64,000 nt of DNA from Leptospira montravelensis. GTDB lineage: Bacteria; Spirochaetota; Leptospiria; Leptospirales; Leptospiraceae. Positions 18,679 through 27,901 of the stretch are shown in pieces. Location of the stretch: positions 459,501-523,500 of the forward strand of contig NZ_RQFO01000016.1 in assembly GCF_004770045.1 (NCBI RefSeq), read 5' to 3'. A program made the position numbers and the translations under genes. The notes beneath the pieces were generated by a model. It was not told the origin of the DNA, did no database searches, and worked only from the letters and a program-made list of their open reading frames with translations. How positions within the stretch are numbered: position 1 is the first letter of the stretch; each line of letters opens with the position of its first letter.

Positions 18679-20043
18679 TTAGTCTTCTAAGTTGTAAGAA
18701 CGACCCAATTTATATGTCGATTGTAACTCTTGTTGGAGGTCCAAAATCTCTTTGCGAGAGAAAAATGCAATTTTTCCGCCGGAAAGCTCAAACGCGTAGT
18801 AGGTGGCCTCCTCCGATTGTAGAAGATTTTTTAACTGGCTGAGTGATGTGACCCTGGTTCCATTTACCTTTTCTAAAACCAAATCCTGAAATTCCTGGTA
18901 TCCTAGGTTCCCTTCTAGGGGGAAAACACGACTTAGGATCACAATCTTTTCACGAACAGGGTGAACTTTCTTTTGGTAATAGTCGGAAAGATATACTAGT
19001 TTTTTTTCTGACTTAACGCGGTATTCTGTGCCAAATTCTTTCAAATACGCATTTGTAAGTTCAGTAAAGAAAAAACCACCTACTATCAAATACAGGGGTT
19101 TTCTTTTTTTAGCTTCTTCTGGAATTAAAAAATCATTAGAATCATAAGCTCTCAAATCATAACTTACAGATTGGTTTTGGAAATTTCTATGAAGTTTTAA
19201 ATTCACAGTTTCACCTAATTCACGTAAAGAGCCGTTAGGTTTTCGTAAGATAAAATCATAAACCTTATCTGCTCTATCCCAATCATCGATTTTAGTAAGA
19301 GGAGTCGAATTGATTTCCGTAATCAAATCACCTGGAAACAAATTATATGCTGGGCCAACACCAGGTATAACTTCTGTTACCAAAAGTGGATTGTTTATAT
19401 TTTTTGAATAATATTCACGTTCTGATGGAGTTAAATTAACATCAAAAACCAAACCCGGATGTGGGAAAGGTTTTCCATTGGTTCTATAGAAAGTTTCTAC
19501 ATACTCTGCTGGAATCAAAAAATCCGCAATTGTTACACCACATAACACTTGATTTTTGAAGAAAAATTCGGCTTCTTCCGATTTTTTTTTATCTAATAAA
19601 AATACTTTGATAGGGGTTTTTGAAAAAGGTAAAAATACATAACGAGACTTTCCCGTTGGACAATGTTTATTGGAAGATTTTAGATCCAAAACAACTGGAT
19701 TTGGAAATTTTGAGATTCCATTAGTTTCTAAAAGTATAAATCCCGTTTCTTCGTCGTAAGATTTTATTCCCAGTTTAGGAACTGAATAATCAAAAGATTC
19801 AAATTCTGCAAATACGGGATTTTGTTTGGGTAAAGTGACTCCAAAAAAAAGACCTTTCCCTACATAAATCAAATTTAATTTACGAGAAAATGGTTCCCCA
19901 ACAAGCCAAGGGTTTTGATGACTTGTCTTTTGGAAGGTAATTCTTGATTCAACGACTCGTTTGTCTTCAAATTCTTCTGCACCAAGCGGTAATAAGGTGA
20001 CAATACTTACAAAAATTAAAATAATATATTTAAAACTCTTCAT
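18679..20043 (-). CDS. Exported PDZ protein, degenerate HtrA-like partner
   Basis: Exported protein of 454 aa from the ATG at 20043 (MKSFKYIILIFVSIVTLLPLGA signal). It has about the same length and layout as the protease encoded just upstream. The first half looks like a beta-rich protease-like domain (KGLFFGVTLPKQN, ETGFILLETNG), but no His, Asp or GNSGG catalytic motif is present. A PDZ-like domain follows (about 225-300, VIPGVGPAYNLFPGDLITEIN) and a second at about 390-440 (LGYQEFQDLVLEKVNG). It overlaps the protease gene by 14 nt. The likely role is a non-catalytic subunit or substrate receptor of that protease. Confidence 0.65.
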   Translation of the reverse strand: MKSFKYIILIFVSIVTLLPLGAEEFEDKRVVESRITFQKTSHQNPWLVGEPFSRKLNLIYVGKGLFFGVTLPKQNPVFAEFESFDYSVPKLGIKSYDEETGFILLETNGISKFPNPVVLDLKSSNKHCPTGKSRYVFLPFSKTPIKVFLLDKKKSEEAEFFFKNQVLCGVTIADFLIPAEYVETFYRTNGKPFPHPGLVFDVNLTPSEREYYSKNINNPLLVTEVIPGVGPAYNLFPGDLITEINSTPLTKIDDWDRADKVYDFILRKPNGSLRELGETVNLKLHRNFQNQSVSYDLRAYDSNDFLIPEEAKKRKPLYLIVGGFFFTELTNAYLKEFGTEYRVKSEKKLVYLSDYYQKKVHPVREKIVILSRVFPLEGNLGYQEFQDLVLEKVNGTRVTSLSQLKNLLQSEEATYYAFELSGGKIAFFSRKEILDLQQELQSTYKLGRSYNLED

Positions 20044-21487
20044 AACTTGCACCATATCTTTTTTTTACACGTTGGTTCATTTGGTAAACAGACTCGGGCC
20101 TAAGCACAATGGGTAAATCCATCCCTCGAAACCTGAGGACGATAAAACCTTTTTTTTCATTTTTCCAAATCGTTTTAAATTCATTTAAGTCTTTTGGAAC
20201 TCGTCCATTGATCGATTCTACTACTTTGTATTTATACTTCTTAAATTTAGAAGTTTCAGGATCATTAAATGTATAACTCAAAACAATATCTCTGACAGTG
20301 TATCTATATAACAAATCTTGAATAAAATAACTATAATGGTATTTTAAAGAGCTATCTAAGTCCCCATCTTCAGAATGAAAAAAGGATCTTGTGATTGGTT
20401 GAAACACAAATCCAGCCTGCAAAAAATAATCTTCGGTGGAATCTCTGTATAAATCCAAAGCGTAGTTTTTTTGAAGATTCACTTCGGCATCATATTTTTT
20501 TCCTGCTCGGTAAAAACTCACGGCCACTTTTGAATTCATTTGTTTGTTTTCGATCCAATCAATGATGAATTCTTTTTTATCGGACTCAGAAATTTCTCCA
20601 TCGTTTGTGATCGTTAAATTATCTAATGCGACTACAAAATCCTTCTCTTTTAATACTTTTGAGAATGTCGAAGAAGGATAAATCCGGTTTACAAAGATTC
20701 CCGTTTGATTTGCTGGAACCTTCATTGCTTGTTTCAAACTTTTAGGATTTCCATTTTGAAAAGTAAACCCGATATTTGGAAATCCATCATACTTCCCATC
20801 GGCAATATCTTCTAAAAAATGACGTATGATATCATTTGAAATCAAATAAGCAATTCCTGGTTCCAAAGTACTAATTTGAAATACAAGTCCAACTACTTTG
20901 CCATTTTGAACGGCCGGCCCACCAGAATTTCCAGGTTGGATGTTGGCATTAATTTTTAATACGTTTCGATAGTCTAACCCTGAGTAGGTGTATCGATTTT
21001 TTTCAAGACGAAGGATCGAACCTTTTTCTACCGATAAACTGTCATTCCCATTGGGAAAACCCAATAGTAGTACATCTGAGCCTAAATTGGGAATCCCTTC
21101 TAAAAGGGAAAGTGTAGTGGTTTGTTCCGAAAAATCAGGATCTGACACTTGCAACAAAGCTAAGTCACAATCGTAACCAATATATTTAACATCTGCTAAA
21201 TATTCTTTTTTAGTAAAACTACTTTTAACAAGAATTCTTTTGGCATCACGGACAACATGGGCATTTGTCAAAATGGTTTGGTTTGGTAAAACAAGCCCCG
21301 ATCCAAATCCAGTCGATAGATTTTTTTTCATCCAAGGTTGGGTTTTATTTTCAGTATTAAAACCTTCGTTGCGAATGAGAACCACAGAACGGAAAATAGA
21401 ATCTACAGCTGGCTCTGGTTCTGCTTGAGCAAATATTGATTGGTGCAAAAGAAAAAATAGAATGGAGAGTTTTAATAATTTATTCAT
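20030..21487 (-). CDS. HtrA/DegP-like exported trypsin-family serine protease
   Basis: A 485-aa exported protein with signal peptide MNKLLKLSILFFLLHQSIFA. The trypsin-like domain spans about 25-225 and the catalytic triad is complete: His77 (LTNAHVV), Asp108 (YDCDLALL) and Ser188 (GNSGGPAV). A PDZ-like region (about 255-335, NQTGIFVNRIYPSSTFSKVLKEKD) and a further C-terminal domain follow. It is envelope protein quality control or regulated proteolysis, as in the DegP family. The C-terminal 150 residues do not resemble the second DegP PDZ clearly. It is the middle gene of three overlapping genes, 8 nt with the upstream gene and 14 nt with the downstream one. Confidence 0.87.
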   Translation of the reverse strand: MNKLLKLSILFFLLHQSIFAQAEPEPAVDSIFRSVVLIRNEGFNTENKTQPWMKKNLSTGFGSGLVLPNQTILTNAHVVRDAKRILVKSSFTKKEYLADVKYIGYDCDLALLQVSDPDFSEQTTTLSLLEGIPNLGSDVLLLGFPNGNDSLSVEKGSILRLEKNRYTYSGLDYRNVLKINANIQPGNSGGPAVQNGKVVGLVFQISTLEPGIAYLISNDIIRHFLEDIADGKYDGFPNIGFTFQNGNPKSLKQAMKVPANQTGIFVNRIYPSSTFSKVLKEKDFVVALDNLTITNDGEISESDKKEFIIDWIENKQMNSKVAVSFYRAGKKYDAEVNLQKNYALDLYRDSTEDYFLQAGFVFQPITRSFFHSEDGDLDSSLKYHYSYFIQDLLYRYTVRDIVLSYTFNDPETSKFKKYKYKVVESINGRVPKDLNEFKTIWKNEKKGFIVLRFRGMDLPIVLRPESVYQMNQRVKKRYGASYEEF

Positions 21488-22349
21488 AATACAAAACGAC
21501 TTTCTCCCAAAAGGTTTGAGTTTCTGTGATTTTTTTTAAGACAGCACTTCCTAAAACTCGATCACCAGGTTTCGGATCTTTCCATATCGTATTTGATGAA
21601 ATTAAATTCCCAGAAGAGGAGGATGGCACACGGATCAAACTATAAGCGGAATCACGAATGCATGTAATTCGAAATACATAAGAAACCGTTTGGTCCCAAT
21701 AGAAACTTTCATCTTTTTCAATGTATTCTAAGGGACAAGTAGAATCAAAAAAAACTTCAATATTCGCGGGAACTTCTTTTCTTCTTTTTGGATTTTGAGA
21801 GATGGATTTAAAATAAAATAAATTCGGATTTTGTATCGGTTGATAGGATGGACCTGATTGTTTTCCTTCGGTAACTACAGGTATTTGTTTTTTAGAAGGG
21901 TAATCCAATTCGGTATCATCCGTATTCAAGCGTGCCAGTGGTTTTGTATCTAAAGCAACTAAGCCTGTTTCTATTTCTAAATACTGTTTGTTTCCAATTC
22001 GCTGAACAGCTCTTAATCGAAATGTTCCAGGATCCAATTTTTTTTTCTGATTGGATTGAAATTGAATCACCATTGGTTCCTCTGCCTTCTGACAACTGAA
22101 TCGAAAGTATGTGACCGAAGAAATTCGGGATGCAGGTTCTAATCGGCAATTTCCATCATCCAAGAGAAATTTCTGTTTGGATTGGATTTGTTTTCTGATC
22201 ACTAGGGATGGTTTTCTCTCTTTCCAAGCGCTCACTTCTTCGGCAAGTGTTTGGAGTGATACATTTGTCTTTGTGCGGTCCGCAAAACTGACTCCTGAGA
22301 CAAAAAATAACAAAATCAATCCTAAGTGTATGTATGACTGCTTAATCAT
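21480..22349 (-). CDS. Exported protein of unknown function, first gene of the HtrA-like operon
   Basis: A 289-aa protein with a clean signal peptide (MIKQSYIHLGLILLFFVSGVSFA). The mature protein is predicted beta-rich and carries four cysteines (CRLEP, FSCQK, DSTCPLEY, RITCIRD), which could form two disulfides. I recognise no family. Its stop lies 8 nt inside the HtrA-like protease gene, so the three genes should be made together. It might be an adaptor, inhibitor or substrate of the protease. That is inference from position only. Confidence 0.6.
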   Translation of the reverse strand: MIKQSYIHLGLILLFFVSGVSFADRTKTNVSLQTLAEEVSAWKERKPSLVIRKQIQSKQKFLLDDGNCRLEPASRISSVTYFRFSCQKAEEPMVIQFQSNQKKKLDPGTFRLRAVQRIGNKQYLEIETGLVALDTKPLARLNTDDTELDYPSKKQIPVVTEGKQSGPSYQPIQNPNLFYFKSISQNPKRRKEVPANIEVFFDSTCPLEYIEKDESFYWDQTVSYVFRITCIRDSAYSLIRVPSSSSGNLISSNTIWKDPKPGDRVLGSAVLKKITETQTFWEKVVLYYE

Positions 22350-22521
22350 GGATTACCAATTGTTGTAATTATCGGCTGATCGACCCCATAGAATCAACCG
22401 ACATCCAATTGATTTCTTTTCTCATTATGTCGCAAACCTAAGGTGAACTTTTTTTTTGGTTTTCAGACTTTCAAAAATTCATGGGGGGGAAAAGTAATGT
22501 AAGAAATAGGAGAATACTTTT

Positions 22522-23370
22522 TTGAACTGGAACTTTCTTAAAACCGAAATAGAACCTGGTGACTTCCTCATAGATTGTCGTTCCCAATCAGCATATGAAG
22601 AAGAAACATTAGAAGGTGCTTATTACTATCCATTTATCAAAAAAGCATTCGGATCTGATCCAGAATCACAAAAGAAATTGTACGGACCGATGATGGCCGT
22701 AGTACAAGAATTTCAAAAATCCAAAAAAACACGCATCATTGTCTTTGATGAAGGAATGGGAATGTTTTCTACGCGTATGGTGTATTTACTGCGTGGGATG
22801 GGAATTAAGGACGCTTATGTCCTTGGTCAAAAATGGCCAGTCGAAGGCAAAAAAGCAAAAGGGGAACAGAAAATTGAACCTCCCATTGCTGACAAAGTAA
22901 AACCCATTGAAGGTGTTGTCGACAAGGCCTTTATGGAAAGAAATCTTACCAAACTCCAAATCTTTGATGCAAGAACTATGGACGAATACGAAGGCCGATT
23001 GCCACGCCTCACAGCTCCAGAAGAAGGAACTCTTTGTGGACGTTTGCCTGGGGCATTTTTATGGGATTGGAGAAACTTATACGATGGAGAAGCAAATCTC
23101 ATCGAACGTTCCCTTTTTAAAAAACGCCTAAATGGATTTCCGTTTATGCCAGAACGTCCTACTGTGATTTACGATTACAATGGGGCTCGCTCTTGTTTAC
23201 TCGCTCTTATGCTCAGGGAAGCAGGTTATATTGATGTCACTACTTACCAAGGGTCTTGGTTTGAATGGAGAAAATCTAGCCTACCAAAACAAGCTGTGGC
23301 TGTTTTTGGTGCAAAACAAGGGGCGGCTGCGGCACCTCGTGTTGGTGGAGTCGATCGCAAGAAAGTTTAA
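22522..23370 (+). CDS. Two-domain rhodanese-like protein lacking catalytic cysteine
   Basis: A 282-aa tandem rhodanese (sulfurtransferase fold). The N-terminal domain runs from about 5-110 ([19 protein letters not shown], then the loop VFDEGMG) and the C-terminal domain from about 130-255 ([38 protein letters not shown]). In active two-domain enzymes the C-terminal loop is C-x-x-G-x-[RT]. Here Asp218 stands at the cysteine position, and the N-terminal loop also has Asp. The protein should therefore not carry a persulfide and may bind or sense a ligand instead. The start is a TTG with AGGAG 9 nt upstream. The GH31 gene follows after 59 nt. Confidence 0.82.
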   Translation: MNWNFLKTEIEPGDFLIDCRSQSAYEEETLEGAYYYPFIKKAFGSDPESQKKLYGPMMAVVQEFQKSKKTRIIVFDEGMGMFSTRMVYLLRGMGIKDAYVLGQKWPVEGKKAKGEQKIEPPIADKVKPIEGVVDKAFMERNLTKLQIFDARTMDEYEGRLPRLTAPEEGTLCGRLPGAFLWDWRNLYDGEANLIERSLFKKRLNGFPFMPERPTVIYDYNGARSCLLALMLREAGYIDVTTYQGSWFEWRKSSLPKQAVAVFGAKQGAAAAPRVGGVDRKKV

Positions 23371-23429
23371 AAAAGTATTTACGAATCCTCAAACCATCGA
23401 TCCACTAATCTCTGCTCCTGGAGGGGTCG

Positions 23430-25664
23430 ATGGCACTTCGTTTGATTTCCTTATCTCTATCATTGTTCTTTTTGGAATGTGCTTCCCGCATCATTTCTAA
23501 TTTTCCTCATTCGGAAGAATCATATTCCCTCACACAAAAAGTACAATGGATTCAATCGACAAATGAATTCACTTTAAGAAACCAATCTCTCTCAAAAGAC
23601 TTTATCAAACTTTCTCTAGAAGAACCATTCCTTAAATCTTCTACGAAGGAAACAATATCCAAATACAGAATGGCATCTTTCCAATTTAAAGAAAGCCTAG
23701 AAAAAACTTGCGACAAACAATCCATAGACGAAATCAAAAAAGATCCTGGAAAAATCACCATCAAAGGGAAGTTAACTGGTAAAGATTGTTCCACTGATTA
23801 TCAAATTCAATTCCATACAAAATCCGATACTGAAATTGAATTCAAAATCCAACTTTCCGATCCCAGTTTAAACAGAATCCAGTTCCATTACGGTTCTTCC
23901 AAAGATGAAAAAATCTTTGGGTTAGGAGAACAGTTTACTTTTGATGAACTCAAAGGAAAAACGCCCTTTTTATTTACCGAAGAACAAGGTATTGGCAGGG
24001 GTGACCAACCCATCACTGCAGGCGCCAACATCATGGCTGGTGCCGGTGGAAATGCTTATACAACTTATGCTCCGATCCCTCACTACATCACTTCCGAAAA
24101 CCGTTCTGTATTTTTTGAAAACAGCGGTTATGCGAATTTTAATTTTAGTGACACCAAAAAAATCAAAGTGGAGTTTTGGGATTTCCAATCAGAAAAATCA
24201 TTAACCGGAACTATTTGGATTGGAACCTCTTCCAAATCTCTCATTGAAGTTTATACCAAAAAAACAGGTAGATTTCCAAAACTTCCCGATTGGGCCTACG
24301 GCACTTGGCTTGGTGTCCAAGGTGGAACAGAAAAAGTTTCGACTATCGTCAAACAAGCGAAAGATGCCGGAAATCCTGTGACAGCACTTTGGATCCAAGA
24401 CTGGTGTGGGCGCCGTGTCACCAATTTTGGAGACCAACTCAAATGGCGTTGGTATGCGGACGAAAATCTTTATCCCGACTTTAAAAAATTTGTAAAATCA
24501 ATGAATGATCAAAACGTACAGGTATTAGGTTATATCAACTCTTTCCTTGCAGACACCGATCCAAAAAAACCAGGAGATGATTTTACAAATCCACTCTTAA
24601 CGGAAGCAAAATCCAAAGGATACTTGGTCAAAAATTCCAAAGGCGAAGACTATCTCATCCAAACTGTAGGGTTTCCCGCATACCTCATTGACTTAACTAA
24701 TCCTGCGGCCGTTCGTTGGACAAAGGATCTCATCAAAAAGAATATGATTGGAATGGGTCTTTCTGGTTGGATGGCCGATTTTGGAGAGTGGTTGCCTTAT
24801 GATGCCAAACTATATTCTGGAATCGATGCTAAAATCTATCACAACCGTTATCCGGTAGATTGGGCAAGAATCAATCGGGAAGCTATTAAAGAAGCGGGTA
24901 TGGAAGGAAAAATTGTATTTTTCACAAGAGCCGGATACAGTTATTCCAATGCTTATTCCACTCTCTTTTGGGAAGGAGACCAAATGGTAAGTTTCGGAAC
25001 CAATGATGGGCTTCCTTCTTCCATCATAGGACTAACTAGTTCAGGGATCAGCGGTTATGCGTTAAATCACAGTGATATTGGTGGTTACACTACCATTTCC
25101 AATCCACTCCGAAACTACCATAGATCGAAAGAACTTCTTTTACGATGGGCAGAGGCCTCTGCCTTCACTCCAGTTTTCCGTACCCATGAAGGAAATAGAC
25201 CTCTCAAAAATTGGCAGGTATATACGTATATAAAACCAGATGGGACCAGGTCTCTGGGAGACGAAGACACGGTTTCTCTTTTTGCAAAAATTGCAAAAAT
25301 CCATTTTGCACTCAAACCATATATCCAAAGTTTGGTGGAAGAAGCATCCCAAACAGGTATTCCTGTTGTCAGACACAATTTCCTTGTCGAACCCGAAGAC
25401 AAAAATTTGTTAAATTACAAATACCAGTTTTTTTTAGGCGATGACCTTCTTGTGGCTCCGGTCGTTGAAAGCGGAGAAATTGTTCAGGAAGTTTACCTGC
25501 CTCGTGGAAAATGGTTACATATATGGACTGGGACCACATACGATGGATACAGAAAAATCCAAGTTCCTGCACCAATAGGTAAACCTCCCGCATTCATTCG
25601 TATAGGTGGAAAATCGGAAACCCTCATCCGTTCTTCGATCAGTTCCATTCGGAACAAAGACTAA
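23430..25664 (+). CDS. GH31 alpha-glycosidase of the YihQ (sulfoquinovosidase) subgroup with altered sulfonate site
   Basis: A 744-aa GH31 enzyme. The nucleophile is Asp450 (GWMADFGEW) and the acid/base Asp517 (WEGDQMV), exactly 67 residues apart as in E. coli YihQ. HSDIGGYTT and RTHEGNRP also match YihQ closely. The YihQ sugar-binding set is Gln262, Gln288, Arg301, Trp304 and Tyr508. The equivalents here are Gln297, Gln323, Gln336, Trp339 and Tyr553, so the Arg that contacts the sulfonate is replaced by Gln. The N-terminus has an export signal ending FFLECAS, possibly a lipoprotein. GGAGG lies 5 nt before the ATG. It probably cleaves an alpha-glycoside in the envelope or medium. Sulfoquinovose as substrate is doubtful. 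Confidence 0.88.
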   Translation: MALRLISLSLSLFFLECASRIISNFPHSEESYSLTQKVQWIQSTNEFTLRNQSLSKDFIKLSLEEPFLKSSTKETISKYRMASFQFKESLEKTCDKQSIDEIKKDPGKITIKGKLTGKDCSTDYQIQFHTKSDTEIEFKIQLSDPSLNRIQFHYGSSKDEKIFGLGEQFTFDELKGKTPFLFTEEQGIGRGDQPITAGANIMAGAGGNAYTTYAPIPHYITSENRSVFFENSGYANFNFSDTKKIKVEFWDFQSEKSLTGTIWIGTSSKSLIEVYTKKTGRFPKLPDWAYGTWLGVQGGTEKVSTIVKQAKDAGNPVTALWIQDWCGRRVTNFGDQLKWRWYADENLYPDFKKFVKSMNDQNVQVLGYINSFLADTDPKKPGDDFTNPLLTEAKSKGYLVKNSKGEDYLIQTVGFPAYLIDLTNPAAVRWTKDLIKKNMIGMGLSGWMADFGEWLPYDAKLYSGIDAKIYHNRYPVDWARINREAIKEAGMEGKIVFFTRAGYSYSNAYSTLFWEGDQMVSFGTNDGLPSSIIGLTSSGISGYALNHSDIGGYTTISNPLRNYHRSKELLLRWAEASAFTPVFRTHEGNRPLKNWQVYTYIKPDGTRSLGDEDTVSLFAKIAKIHFALKPYIQSLVEEASQTGIPVVRHNFLVEPEDKNLLNYKYQFFLGDDLLVAPVVESGEIVQEVYLPRGKWLHIWTGTTYDGYRKIQVPAPIGKPPAFIRIGGKSETLIRSSISSIRNKD

Positions 25665-25683
25665 AAGCGGAGGAAAAACCCAA

Positions 25684-26511
25684 ATGAAATTTGCACTGAT
25701 TGGAGACATCCACGGGTATTGGAACAAACTGGATATTGATTATTTCAATGCATCGGATTACGATTGTTTGTTTTTTACAGGAGACCTTCGTGGCAATCCC
25801 AAACTAGGAAAACTTTCCTTCCAAGGTCTCACAAAACGTGCGTATATGATACCCGGAAACTGGGACGGTATGAGTTTAACATCCATCATTGGAGAAGTGA
25901 TACAATCCAAACTTCTCATCCATTCAGGACAAATGGGCCAAACTAGAAGGATGAAAAAAATTTCTAACTTGATAAAACCAATCAGCTTACTTGGTTACAG
26001 TTCACTAATTTTGTCTAAGGAGCTGGACCTAAGTCTAATTGTAGGTCGTCCCCATGCAATGGGTGGCGGACTTAGTTTCGCCCCTTATATGAAAAAGACC
26101 TATATGGTTTCCAATATGGAAACTTCGATCGAAAAGTACAAAAGACTGATCGATGGAACCAAGGAGAAAAATTTATTCTTTCTTTCGCATAACGGGCCTT
26201 TTGGGTTAGGTGCTGCCAAAAATTCCATTTATGGTGCTGAGTTTAAAAAAGAAGGAGGGGATTGGGGAGATTTAGATCTTACAGAGGCCATTCAATATGC
26301 CAAATCCATTGGGAAAAAAGTCCCTTTGGTTCTCTCAGGCCATATGCATCACTCTATTAGCAAAAAAAGAGAACGAGAGACTCACGAATACACAGGCGGA
26401 ACTTTCTATGTAAACGGAGCCAAAGTCCCCAGAATCCAAGAAGGAAAACACTTCCATACGAAGATCGAATGGGATGGTGGTTCTGCTACTGTGATTCCAA
26501 TTTGGGTTTAG
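25684..26511 (+). CDS. Calcineurin-like metallophosphoesterase
   Basis: A 275-aa metallophosphoesterase. The five metal-site blocks are present: GDIHG (near residue 7), GDLRG, GNWDG (in place of GNHD), SHNGPFG and SGHMHH. It should hydrolyse a phosphomonoester or diester with two metal ions. The substrate is not evident. I chose the ATG at 25684 because GGAGG lies 10 nt upstream and the beta-strand before GDIHG starts there. A longer frame from 25606 would overlap the GH31 gene. It lies 19 nt after GH31, so co-transcription is likely. Confidence 0.88.
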   Translation: MKFALIGDIHGYWNKLDIDYFNASDYDCLFFTGDLRGNPKLGKLSFQGLTKRAYMIPGNWDGMSLTSIIGEVIQSKLLIHSGQMGQTRRMKKISNLIKPISLLGYSSLILSKELDLSLIVGRPHAMGGGLSFAPYMKKTYMVSNMETSIEKYKRLIDGTKEKNLFFLSHNGPFGLGAAKNSIYGAEFKKEGGDWGDLDLTEAIQYAKSIGKKVPLVLSGHMHHSISKKRERETHEYTGGTFYVNGAKVPRIQEGKHFHTKIEWDGGSATVIPIWV

Positions 26512-26521
26512 TGATCCTTCT

Positions 26522-26926
26522 CTAACCTAGAGTGGTCTCTATTTCAATTTTTCCAGAGAGTATTTTATGTACGGGACAAACGTTTGCCACAGAAAGTAAT
26601 CTATCTCGTTGTTCAGTGCTTAGATTTCCAGTAAGAATTACAACTCTTGTGAATTTATGATCTTCTGCAGATCGTTTATCAATCGTTACATGAACTTCTA
26701 CCGAATCCAAAGGATACTCTTTTCGATCGGCATACATTCTGACCGTAATGGAAGTACAAGCTCCCAAAGAAGAAGCAAGTAACTCCGTGGGCATAGGTCC
26801 AAGGTCGGTTCCTTCTTTGTCTTTCGGTTCATCGGCGATCCAATTATGTTTTCCTGCTGAAATTTTTGTTTCGTATTTTGTTTTGGCTGTCGAAACAACC
26901 ACCTTATCTTCAAATACTGCTGTCAT
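26522..26926 (-). CDS. OsmC/Ohr-family peroxiredoxin
   Basis: A 134-aa protein of the OsmC/Ohr family, thiol peroxidases for organic hydroperoxides. Both conserved cysteines are present: one in LGACTSITV (about residue 56) and one in [10 protein letters not shown] (about residue 117). The conserved glutamate lies in [10 protein letters not shown]. It is cytosolic, with no signal peptide. Whether it is OsmC, Ohr or the YhfA-like subgroup cannot be settled by eye. The N-terminal pattern suggests the OsmC/YhfA side. The stop of the upstream acyltransferase gene overlaps its start by ATGA. Confidence 0.9.
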   Translation of the reverse strand: MTAVFEDKVVVSTAKTKYETKISAGKHNWIADEPKDKEGTDLGPMPTELLASSLGACTSITVRMYADRKEYPLDSVEVHVTIDKRSAEDHKFTRVVILTGNLSTEQRDRLLSVANVCPVHKILSGKIEIETTLG

Positions 26927-27597
26927 TTGGATTCTCCTTTGCGAATTCGTTCTGCTTCCGCAATCGCACGGTTACGATTGTTTAACATAGCCTCTTCTAC
27001 TTTTAGACGCATCTGTTCAAATTCTTCTTCATTCAATTCTCTGGGAACAGAAATCGGTTCCCCATAAGAAACAACAAAAGTAGTGAAAGGTTTTGGAACT
27101 CTATGTTTGTCCCAAGCTTTTTCTAGGATCCACTGACGACTACATTCATAGTGAAAAGGAATGATGGGAACTTGTGTGACTTGCGCTGCAGCAATGATCC
27201 CAGGTTGGAGGACCAAAGCCGGTCCTCTGGGACCATCGGGGGTAAAGGCTGCAGGTAATCCTTTTTTTAAATGTTGGATCATCGCCTTTAAAGCTTTGGA
27301 TCCTCCTTTGGAACTGCTACCGCGAATGCTTGTGTTTCCAAATCTATGGACCACTTGGTTGATGTAGTCTCCGTCTTTCGATTCAGAAATGAGAACGGCT
27401 ACGTTTTTTCCTCGGTGCAAATACGGTGAGTACAAAACGTTCGTATGCCAAATCGAATAGATAAAAGGTTTTTTGTTTTTGAATAATTCTTCGTATCGTT
27501 CGTTTGTCAAAAAACGAAACCTGGAAGTGAGGCCAATCAAACGTTGGAACCAAACGGCAATGAGTGGTAACAACCAGACTAAAAATCTACGTTTCAA
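26923..27597 (-). CDS. DUF374 lysophospholipid acyltransferase-like protein
   Basis: A 224-aa protein of the DUF374 branch of the LPLAT acyltransferase superfamily. An N-terminal hydrophobic anchor ([14 protein letters not shown]) is followed by the catalytic-region SIWHTN and the family signature TPDGPRGPA, then PIIPFHYE. This branch resembles KDO transferase-associated acyltransferases of the inner membrane. The acceptor is unknown. The gene overlaps OsmC by 4 nt and lies 61 nt after the csrA stop. Confidence 0.85.
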   Translation of the reverse strand: MKRRFLVWLLPLIAVWFQRLIGLTSRFRFLTNERYEELFKNKKPFIYSIWHTNVLYSPYLHRGKNVAVLISESKDGDYINQVVHRFGNTSIRGSSSKGGSKALKAMIQHLKKGLPAAFTPDGPRGPALVLQPGIIAAAQVTQVPIIPFHYECSRQWILEKAWDKHRVPKPFTTFVVSYGEPISVPRELNEEEFEQMRLKVEEAMLNNRNRAIAEAERIRKGESK

Positions 27598-27658
27598 ATC
27601 GAAAATCTCTCCCTAGAGATTAAATTCCAGGGAAAAGTGATTCTAAAGAAAGATCAAG

Positions 27659-27898
27659 TTAAGTTTTCTTTTTGAACAAATCACCAAGTTTACCCAGATC
27701 TTCTGGTTTGATATTGGTTCCCGCAGCTTTTTTGTTTTCTTCCTGAATTTCTTTGTATACTTCCGCCCGGTGTACAGAAACATTTTTGGGAGCTTTGACA
27801 CCAATCTTCACTTGGTCACCTTTGATATCGACAATCACAATTTCGATATCATCACCGATCATTATGGACTGGTTACTCCTCCTTGCAAGAACTAACAC
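27659..27898 (-). CDS. csrA: Carbon storage regulator CsrA
   Basis: RNA-binding post-transcriptional regulator, 79 aa. [20 protein letters not shown] is the canonical N-terminus, with RNA-binding residues in the first strand (Leu4, Arg6) and in VHRAEV (Arg44). The C-terminal tail is longer and lysine-rich. In flagellated bacteria CsrA represses flagellin translation and is sequestered by FliW. The fliW gene lies directly upstream with a 3-nt gap, a conserved arrangement. Confidence 0.97.
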   Translation of the reverse strand: MLVLARRSNQSIMIGDDIEIVIVDIKGDQVKIGVKAPKNVSVHRAEVYKEIQEENKKAAGTNIKPEDLGKLGDLFKKKT

Positions 27899-27901
27899 GG
27901 A

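Noticed and set aside
18662..18679. AAATCTA/TAGATTT hairpin as terminator of the HtrA-like operon
   Set aside because: Very AT-rich 7-bp stem at the gene end with no T-run on the minus strand.
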